The translations under genes were made by a program, and so were the position numbers. DNA of 64,000 bases from Trichosphaerium sp. ATCC 40318. Lineage: Eukaryota > Discosea > Flabellinia > Trichosidae. The DNA is taken from the NCBI GenBank assembly GCA_038496445.1, contig JALMLS010000421.1:124001-188000 (forward strand), given 5' to 3'. The stretch's first letter is position 1, and every line of letters starts with the position of its first letter. Under the pieces are notes generated by a model that worked only from the letters and a program-made list of their open reading frames with translations, searched no databases and was not told the origin of the DNA. Of the stretch, positions 55,636 to 64,000 are shown in pieces.

Positions 55636-58600
55636 ATGGACGTTACAAAAGATAATTTTAAGGAAGTCTTACCTAAAATAATACAAGCGATAGATGAATG
55701 CGATTTCGTTGCTATTGACTTGGAGTTTACTGGTCTTACTTGTAATCCTACAGATCGCCCTAATCCCTTTGAATCAATACAAAGCATACTAAGACGTCTC
55801 AGAGAAGCAGTTTCAGCATTTGTACTAGGGTATAAACCTCAAAACGTCTTATTCAGTGCCTAGTTCCCTACACAGCTTGGTTTATGTACTTTTAAATGGA
55901 ACGACGCGACAGAGAGGTTCGTAACAGCAAACTATGAAAAATCCGTTATAAAATGCTTGTGTAGCTACACAGCGCGTCCTTTCAACATATACGTGTTTCC
56001 AAGGCAATATAAGAAAGAAGGCGACAGATTTATGTCATGCACCTCCAGCACAGTTGAATTCCTCTCTAGGCATAAATTTGACTTCAACAAGTGCTTTGCC
56101 GAAGGTACGGTACAAGAATACGCTCGTTTCTTGGATATTTTCTGTATTATCGCATGATTCGTCAATAACACATTCATATAGGTGTATCCTACATGAACGA
56201 GACTCAAGCAAAAGATTTACGTCGTATAATGGCTGACAAGTTGAAAAAATCGCATAGAAATCAAAAACCGGCTACTTTCGGTGGTAGCGATGCAGAGTTT
56301 ATAAACGACGCTATGTACGTTATAATTAACCCCTATGCTTGTCACAACATGTCAAACAGTTGATTTTTGAACCACGTGTACTAACTGTGAGATAAAAGAG
56401 AAAAAGTCCAAAAATGGATGGAAACAAGTGATGAAAAAACGTTAGTTCTTGACCCTTGTAATGGATTCAGACGATTGTTACTTCACCAAGAGCTTAAATT
56501 ACAGTAAGCTTATTATATACACTCATTTTTATATACTTTACTGATGTTGTTTGCTCGTAGGTTCAAAGATATTGATACATCTTCACAAAATACAGGAAGA
56601 ATAAGTTCAGTTGTTGTTACAAAGGTTACTGAGGAAGACAGGAAAGCTATAGCAATCAAAAAGGAGGAAGATCGTAGACAAAAATATAATGACCATCTAG
56701 GCGTTTCTTCTGTACGTTTGATAGACACCCTTTAGGTCTTACAAAAAGAGGTTCGGGGTGAAGTTTGTTTATTGGTTTTTTAGGTCATAAACCACTTGAG
56801 ACAAACTAAAAAGCCTGTTATCGGACATAATATGTTATTCGATATGTGTTACATTTACCATCACTTTTGTAATTATATGCCTCGTGATGAAGAACAATTT
56901 CGATCTACTCTTCACACGATGTTTCCTACGTGCGTTTTAAGATTTAGTCTTTTTTTTTTTATGCTATCATTTCTCTTGGTTTTTTTTGTGATTAGTATGA
57001 TGACTACCATAGATTTTTCACTTTTTATAGACGCGCTTATACCCTGTTAATATTTGTATTAGGTTATTTGATACGAAGTATCTAGCTGAGAACAAGTTTA
57101 AGGTTTGTTTAAGCTTTTGCTTTTTTTTTCTCTGAATTGCAAATATATCTGTTTTCTACATACTTACGCATGCCTTAGGATTTGACACTCAGTAGTACAG
57201 TTCTTGAAGAACTCTACAAAGATGTACAAAATAGTCCTTTTAAACAGGAGAGTATTGGTACGTTGTTTGCTCATTTTTCATTTCAAAAAAAAAAGCCAAC
57301 TCAACAATTCACATACCTTGTTGCTTATTGTACTATTAAAAGTGCTTGATCCTGAGTTTAAGAAATACTCTTTGACTGAAGATACTGGAGTATATCATGA
57401 AGCTGGATATGACGCGTTAGTAACTGGATTTGTATTCAGCAGATTTTTTCGCCATTTAAATGGTACTCTACTTTTGGAAAAAACCAAACTCTACATTGTG
57501 ATGCTCCCTTGCTTTTTTAACCTTGATTATAGGTGACCTTAACAACTTACCAAAATCTTCTGATGTTAATACCATAAATCTGATGAATTATGATGTACCT
57601 TTTGTACTTGGTAGGAAGCAACGTACGTCAAGGTTTGACCTTAAAAAGGTTTTTTTAAAAAAACCATTTTTACATGGGTGATTTAATTCTTATTTCACTA
57701 TGATCCCATGAGCGCAACACCCTAAATAATTACTTCACATTTGGTTGTTTTGTAGGATTTTCAAATGTCGTGCAAGCCGTTTTTCTGGCTTAACCAAAAA
57801 AAAAAAGGCTTTTGTTAAGTTGGTTTTTTTATCTAGCTACTGTTGATAGATTCCGGTATTTCTTCCTACCTGATTTGCCCTCTAATACTAAAGCAACAAA
57901 AATACGTACTTTGTTCAAAGGTTATGGTACACGGATACAAATAAGATGGATTAATAAGACGTCTTGTTTCGTTAAAATATCAGAGTACGTTAACAAAATT
58001 CCTCAAAAAAACCTCGCCACACAGTGCATGAATACTTTATTGAAATATTTTATTATTTATTTCTGTTTGTAACTACAAGGAATACTTGTACGAGAATTTT
58101 AAGCAGTTTGCATAAACTAGAATAGTAGAACAACGCAAAGCAAGAAAAAATTACGAAAACACTAATCCAACAATGTAGTTATGAGTTTAAAAGAGAACAT
58201 CGTGATAAAATTTTAACTATGCCTTCTCGTTTCACTATATTACCATTCAGCGATGGTCCAACAGATTTTGGTGAAGATAAGACAAGCAAAAGTATGTTAC
58301 CTTGCACCTCAAAACATTTCTCATTTTTTTCCTCTTTATTTTTTATTCGCCTAGTTTTCGGTTGAAAATTTGTGCTTTTGCCATAACATACCATGCTATG
58401 AAACATTTAATGCCTTCATTAATACTTACTTATTTTTCATATTCGAACGGTAAAATTCAGCACATTTTTCACTGTAACTGCGTGAGCGGCAAATGAAGCA
58501 ACTTTTCTTAACTTTATTTTCATTGTAATCTGAGTGTTTATTGTAGATGACGACAATTTGACGACCCCTCTTGTTATAGTTACAGGCATTAGTATGTTTA

Positions 58601-58695
58601 TACTTGGTGGTATTACATTCTACATTGCAGCAATATTAACTGGATCTCAAAAACCACCCAAAATGCCGTCAATGAACAGTTTTAGAGCGGTGTAA
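55636..58695 (+). CDS. PARN-family 3' exoribonuclease with C-terminal membrane anchor (PNLDC1-like)
   Basis: About 15 exons. N-terminus MDVTKDNFKEVLPKIIQAID then FVAIDLEFTGL supplies the first two DEDD residues. FPTQLGLCTFKW, RPFNIYVFPRQ and FLSRHKFDFNKCF follow. KKPVIGHNMLFDMCYIYHHF supplies the third Asp, and GVYHEAGYDALVTGFVF the His and fourth Asp (DEDDh). An RRM-like stretch (TVDRFRYFFLPDLPSNTKAT) follows. The last exons read MPSRFTILPFSDGPTDFG, then a hydrophobic helix TPLVIVTGISMFILGGITFY (continuing IAAILTG) and a short tail, stop 58695. PARN removes poly(A) tails. The tail anchor is typical of PNLDC1/Trimmer, which trims small RNAs at the mitochondrial surface in animals. Exon junctions between 57600 and 58180 are only partly resolved. 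Confidence 0.85.
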
Positions 58696-58740
58696 AAAAC
58701 AATGATTTAGTTTGTTTACAGTTGGTGTTTCTCATGTTTC

Positions 58741-61700
58741 TTAGAACCTTTTCGTGAAAATGTCTACATTATCACTCCTTTCTGTAGTTACCTTTGAATG
58801 TGAAATACGTGATCTTGAAAGAGCACGTTTAATCTTTGTTCTTGTGCTTGTTCTTAGGATTTGTGCAGTTTGATTTGAGATTTTCTTTGCTTGGTTTATG
58901 TACATTTCAATGTTTATGACAAACAAACCAGAAGAAATTGTAGTATTCATATTCTTCTTTGATTGTTCAGGTACATGCAAGAGTATAAAAGCGTTTGTTT
59001 TGCTCACTTGCAATGATACTGGTATACCGTTAAGGTTTACATACTTTAAAGGAGAAGAAGGATTGTCAAGTGACCAAATACAAGCAACTCTGTTCTTGTA
59101 CGTCCTATGTTTAGTGAGATACAAAACATAACATGAGTAAACGTACGATATGATGATAGAATCTGCAATGAACTTAATGCTGTTTACCTTAAACTCGAAC
59201 GTACCGAATAGGAGTGCTATGGCTATTGGGGAATGAGTTTCTAAAGTAAGAAATACAATGTACCGGTTGCTTTTGGACTGGGAGGTGTTGTTGAAGTGGT
59301 CGAGTGTTTCTTTGGATCTGGTTGGGTTAAAGTAGTTATCTCAGATCCTGTGTTTGCATCTAAGATAAGAACTACTCCATGTTGCGTGCCTAAAGACAAT
59401 AAGTGTACAAACTTCAAAAAAAAAAAGCTTTACCAATAGCTACATATTCATTTGTCAAACAAAGTGCTGTAAGTGTATCATCTCCAGTTGTTTTCTTATA
59501 TCTCATTGTCCCGTCTATATTATATAATATCAAGCTACTTTGTTGTGTGATAGCAATAGAAGATGATGACATTGCAGTAAATGTGATTGCCTGCATTTGC
59601 TTAACATATTTCTAATAAAAAATAAGAAACAGAAACAACTAAATATAAACCCTCTACCGAAAGTATGAGTCTTCCAGTGTTCAAATCGAATAGCCTATAC
59701 ATTAAAGCATTACAAAGAAACACGTGGGTATCATTTATAAGTGATAATGATGATGAAGGATTATAACTAGACACTAAGGAAAAAAGGTAAGATTTCGTTT
59801 GGTTGTTTTGTAGCGTACATGAATCTTTGAGTAAGTGTTGAGTTCCTACTGTCCTACAGCAGATGTACAAATCACCTTTAACAACAAGAGCAATTTTAGA
59901 TGATCCTATGAGTACTTGAGATAGCATATCTTTATCATCAAGATGAGTGGTGATCACGTTATTGTTCAAGATTGAATACAGTTTGAAACTTGTTTGTGAT
60001 TTGAATATGACATAAGGAAAGGAAAATGATGGTATTCGAAATCAGAAGGAAAGTCTACTTTAAACGTCTTGCATGTTACAACATCATAATGATAGAATGA
60101 ACCTATATTATAGTAAGAGCACAAATAATACGAGCAACGCGATCAGCAAATACAGAAGGGATGAGACTTTTTTAGGATACATGAAAGATATGCATACCAG
60201 TGTTACTATACGTTACAATGATGTTACCAACATCAACTAGAATAGTTCTCTTGTAGGAATAAAACCTTTGACCAAGAATAGAAGGCAAGTTAAACTTGTG
60301 GTACGTATAATCTCGTGTTCTACCAAAAAACATAAGCAAACGTTTGGTGCACAAACAAACCAACATACTCAAGAATCTTGCTCCATTCTTTGCACTCAGA
60401 CTGAGGTTTCTCTAGTGGAAGGTGTGGAAGAATAGGTGAATTAATAAGTTGACTTTTAAGCTTTTTATTTGGAGCTAGTTCCCTACAACAACTCATTAAT
60501 GGAAAACAAAGGTATTAGGTGAATTGTAACGCACAGAGGTAGGAAGTATATGAATCGGTAGTAAAGATAGCTATCTTCAAATCTTTTACCGTTGTATGTC
60601 ACGTGATCTATGATACCCATTTCTTGAATTTCACGTGCCCATGCAATAGCCTAATCATAAAAGTTTCAGAATATTTAAAACTGAAGTACTGCTCGTCTCA
60701 CAAATGATTCAGCTATATGATCAAGTCTGTACGGTATTCATACGTACTTCTACACGTGTTTGAAGTCTCAGATTATTAACAAGCCAAGTAATTAATTCAC
60801 TTGCTACAAAGCAATCCTTGTACTTTTTAAGCCTCCATGTACGATCTTTCACCGTAATTCCTTTTATTCAAATAAGCATATAAATATCTCTTATTCGAAA
60901 CATACCATGATCTACTGTTTGAAGCAGAGTAACTGCATCTTTTAGTTCTTTAATTTTATCTCTTTCCTTCTCTGGCATTGACTTTCCACGAAGTGCTTTT
61001 TGAGATTCTTTAGATATGAATGTATAAAACAACTCCCTTTGTTGATGTTAATAGTTGTAACAAGGATCAAAATAACTAACCTATTTTGAAACAGTTGAGT
61101 ACCAGCGAGATGTACAATGTAGCCCTTGTGCATAAGCACATGGCCGAAATACGTTGCTGTTTCCTCATCCCATCCTATTTTATTTTAATTTGTAATTCTC
61201 AACGACAGTCAACAGTATCTCTTGCGAAATGAAACATTGCATAGTCGTTGTTATTCTTTTGTACCTTTATATTGTTTTAACCAATTGACAAACTCTGTAC
61301 CAAGCCAGCAGTTTTCATAAGTACGGAAACCGTATGTCCTTGTTAAAAACAAGTAAGGTTGTTTTCGTATCAACAATTTAACGCAGCTTCTATACTTACC
61401 TTGTCATGATGGTCAAAGGATTTTTTCCTTTTTGACATGCTTTGATTATTGATTCGAAGTTCCAAGATTGGTACTCATCAAAATTCTCTCTTATATTCGC
61501 AGTGACTTTATTAAATCTGTAGAAAAGAAGAGCATCTAAAAAAACAAAATTAAAAAGGCTAATAGTCACTATCTCAACGATGTCACAGATTTGTGTTATT
61601 TCCTGAATTCCTGCTGTCGGTTTAAACAATTTCCAGAGTGGCGGATAGAGCAGAGGTACCATATGGTGGATAGCGATAGGGAGGAGCGTGAATAAAAAAA

Positions 61701-62128
61701 CTATACCTTTAAATGAATGCGCATTAAGCACGTGATCAAAATGTCCATGTTCCATCATGTAGTTCCCAATTAACTCTGCTTGCTCTCTAGAACATGATGG
61801 CAAGTTTTTAGTTATCCACGTTACCTAGAAATCAATTTAGATATTGTTAAGCACAAGGTAAGAAAAAGAAAAACTGAATAATTCCGCAATACAGCGAACC
61901 GTTTTTTTTTGCCGAAACGGCACAAAAAATCTGATTAAAAATTGGTTCTAAAGATAGATATTTGCGTTTAAAGCAGCGCGTACTGCTTCATTGCCAATAA
62001 AACAGTCTTTGAATTTTTTAAGGTGGTATTTCCTGTCTAGATTCGATTTTTAGGGTCTATACGCGTTTAAACGTTGATGAATTATGTTTAGGACCTTTAA
62101 CAATGACGCCATGTTCTTTAGAAACCAT
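58741..62128 (-). CDS. triple-DEP-domain protein with C-terminal beta-propeller-like region
   Basis: Long multi-exon gene. From the N-terminus there are three DEP domains. DEP1: YHLKKFKDCFIGNEAVTWI then CSREQAELIGNYMMEHGHFD. DEP2: TYGFRTYENCWLGTEFVNWL, WDEETATYFGHVLMHKGYIV and HLAGTQLFQN. DEP3: GVTVKDRTWRLKKYKDCFVA, SELITWLVNN and AIAWAREIQEMGIIDHVTYN. After a linker the rest is beta-strand rich: RTILVDVGNIIVTYSNTGMH, VLIGSSKIALVVKGDLYICC, SLSLINDTHVFLCNALMYRL, SSSIAITQQSSLILYNIDGT and RVACIWSLDNPSSPL. This looks like a CNH or WD-type propeller. It ends DNVDIFTKRF at 58741. DEP domains bind membranes and GPCR/RGS partners. The start (62128, MVSKEHGVIVKGP) is provisional. Confidence 0.7.
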
Positions 62129-63000
62129 TTTATCTCCTAATGCTCCTACATCAATACCGAGGAACTGACCGCGTATAGAAGCGCTTTAAAAGCCCGATAA
62201 CAAGTTAATAACCATCACCCAAAGAGTAAATCGTACAAATTAGGCTTTCCTCGTAGTTCACACATTTTCTTGATATTGTGATGCTTCCCAATCGATAATG
62301 TACACCAAAACGTATGTCAAGGTTTCTCAGTGATTGTTTTAATAAGCTGCTTGTGCTTGATCGGCTAAATTCTATAATAAGACTACAATTCTTGATTAGG
62401 CAGTTCAATACAAGTCAAGGTTATTTTGGTTACCCTTTCTAGTGAATTGTGAACTGTATGCTACCAACAGCAGTTTGTAGAAAATACAAGTTATATAACG
62501 TGGAGTTTGCATAAAGCGCAAAATTGCGAATGTGCTAAAGATACACTACTAAAAATAGAACAGCAAGACTGATTTGTTTTTGAAATGTTCTAAAAAGAAA
62601 ATGCTTTCAACTATACAGGATATCTAAAACCACGAAAACCAAAAGGATATGACCCTTCTGTATATTGGGATAGTGCTAGAGCTATATTCAGTCTGGTTGA
62701 GTATAAGTACCCTGGAGTATGCAAGCTATCTTGTGTGACCACTTTGTGATTTTTTCAATCAAAAAAGTCACGTGTGGGAAAGAATCGAAGGTATGTTAGA
62801 CGTGTGATAAGCATTATCTCGTTTATAAACTTGTGACCCAGCCATTAATCCTGACTGGTTTATTATTGAGGAGTATTGGCTGTGTACGTTCTATTAACAT
62901 GATTTATTTACATTGTATATTTACATTATACAGGGTAGAAACGTTTCATCAAAACATCTCTATTGGCTATGCTTACATGCAAAGCTACTTCTTTGAACTT
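62129..63000. other. intergenic region with a short coding-like exon
   Basis: About 870 nt. On the plus strand 62618-62709 reads GYLKPRKPKGYDPSVYWDSA then RAIFSLVEYKYPG, with a GTATGC donor after it. That looks like one exon of a small gene whose other exons I cannot place. A minus-strand frame at 62205-62408 has no support. Confidence 0.3.
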
Positions 63001-64000
63001 TCAAAGTTGGGATATTGTGGCACGTAGAACAGCATTGCTCTCTTGTAGTCTGGTCACAGTTTTTGATTTTCTGATGATATCTTGCTTTAGAGTATTGATA
63101 CCATGTGATAACCTGGCGTTTGCCTGTTTTTGGCGATTGATATTTCTTTGTAGGATGAGTTTTAAGTGGGCAATATCTCGTTTATGGTTTGCATTGGCTC
63201 GCTGTAAACTCTCACACAGATTCTTCATTGTCGCATTGCTCTTCTTTAGTTTGGCTAATTCATTTTTAGCTTCTTGTAACTCTAGTTCAAGGTTGACATA
63301 ATAGGTACTTGATCGTTCATCACATGCAGCCCACAATTTTCTACACAAAAATTAACTCGTTTCTCTGAAGGTTCAAAGAAAGAAGTCTTACCGGTTACTT
63401 ATTAAATTGTATTCATCATCAGTAAGATCATCATCAGCGAGTTCTGAAGCTTTCTCTTTTGTAGTGGTTTCATTGTCACCTTTCTTTTTGTTGCCTTTCT
63501 TGACCTTTTTTTTTTTGTGTTTTTTTTTGCTAAGCTCCTTTGGAGCAACTTTCAGAATATAGCGAGCAACAGCTTGATTATCTGATAATATTTAGCTATC
63601 ACCTTTTTACGTGTTTGGAGTTGTACCTTGTCCAACAACAAGTTCATCGTACACTGCATTGGCTACTTTATCTTCCGTGACAGGTCTACCTTTGCGATCA
63701 ACCAATGTGTAATGACTTTGGTAACCTGGCTTTATTGGTTGTCCTCTTAACTTGTCGGTTGGTTTTACCTTTTTGTAAATCTTCAATTAGTACACATAGT
63801 GATAAAGCGTTGTTTGCGTACAGGGTATACATTGCCAGGTGTGACAAGACTTAAAATAATTGTTTTTTCTTCAGTTCCTTCAGTATCATATGAACACGCA
63901 TACTTTATACTCCGCTACAGTGAAAAAAAAACAAAGTGAATAAATAGCACGTGACGCTCTTTTTTTTCCGTACTGTGAAGTAGATGCCTTGACCATAGTA
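63001..64000 (-). CDS. PARP-like ADP-ribosyltransferase with C-terminal coiled coil (partial, 5' end outside window)
   Basis: The gene enters from the right edge. The first visible exon has YYGQGIYFT, then RSIKYACSYDTEG and IILSLVTPGNVYP, the conserved strand-and-loop order of the PARP/ART catalytic domain. After an intron come KLRGQPIKPGYQSHYTLVDR and VANAVYDELVVGQ, then NQAVARYILKVAP, the usual end of PARP domains (compare YDE-VVF...RY-I). A Lys-rich segment (KKHKKKKVKKGNKKKGD) and an acidic one precede a coiled coil of about 100 residues (LELELQEAKNELAKLKKSNA), ending ATISQL at 63001. The N-terminal part including the H of the H-Y-E triad lies beyond 64000. It transfers ADP-ribose to proteins; mono or poly activity cannot be judged. 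Confidence 0.72.

Noticed and set aside
1-64000. tRNA, rRNA, transposon or integrated-virus genes
   Set aside because: Looked for T-loop and B-box patterns, transposase or reverse-transcriptase motifs and capsid or polymerase motifs; none was convincing by eye.

Overview
The window looks like nuclear DNA from an AT-rich, gene-dense, intron-rich unicellular eukaryote. Most genes are cut by many short GT-AG introns of about 25-100 nt. A large share of donors read GTACG rather than GTAAG, and acceptors follow T-rich tracts. Bacterial features (operons, Shine-Dalgarno sites) are absent, as are tRNAs, rRNAs, transposons and CRISPR arrays as far as I can read. The set of chitinase, beta-hexosaminidase, an LPMO-like protein and many secreted or membrane proteins fits a chitin-handling protist or fungus-like lineage. 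I cannot name the species. Exon structures below were read by hand from frames and splice signals, so protein identities are firmer than exact exon borders. Layout: 0.3-2.4 kb, a secreted CBM18-GH18 chitinase. 3.1-10.8 kb, two paralogous minus-strand 7TM receptor-like genes, each with a signal peptide and an extracellular PA-like domain. These flank a Cys-rich secreted protein and a gene for an unknown protein with a long acidic tail. 11-17 kb, minus-strand housekeeping-type genes: a METTL21-like methyltransferase, a tiny helical protein, a DEVH-box RNA helicase of DHX36/DHX57 type, and a small TM protein. 17-20 kb, a multi-TM (about seven plus one) protein fused to an extracellular class-3 lipase. 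20.4-21.2 kb, a second copy of the acidic-tail gene. 22.7-27.2 kb, a small secreted protein and a GH20 hexosaminidase. 28.3-30.8 kb, a third, diverged PA-7TM receptor. 31-43 kb holds an F-box/YwqK-MORN repeat protein, an LPMO-CBM6 protein, an LRR receptor-like protein without a kinase, and several F-box genes. 43-48 kb: USP10-like deubiquitinase, an F-box-LRR gene and an Mpv17-family protein. 48.6-52.3 kb: a large type I membrane protein with a VTEPP repeat. 52.8-64 kb: an SDR dehydrogenase, a possible MPN fragment, another F-box-LRR gene, a PARN-like deadenylase with a C-terminal TM anchor, a triple-DEP/beta-propeller-like protein, and the C-terminal part of a PARP-like ADP-ribosyltransferase. 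Three themes recur. (1) Surface sensing: three PA-7TM proteins, a 7TM-lipase fusion, an LRR receptor-like protein and a large type I protein suggest an expanded lineage-specific receptor repertoire. (2) Chitin metabolism: chitinase, hexosaminidase and LPMO could act in sequence on chitin. (3) Ubiquitin and F-box biology: several intronless F-box genes, whose repeat style resembles giant-virus repeat proteins, sit among intron-rich genes. The palindrome CACGTG is strikingly abundant, with about 65 copies counted by eye. It lies about 45-180 nt upstream of at least eight start codons, including the same relative place in both acidic-tail gene copies, so it is a good candidate for a general promoter element.
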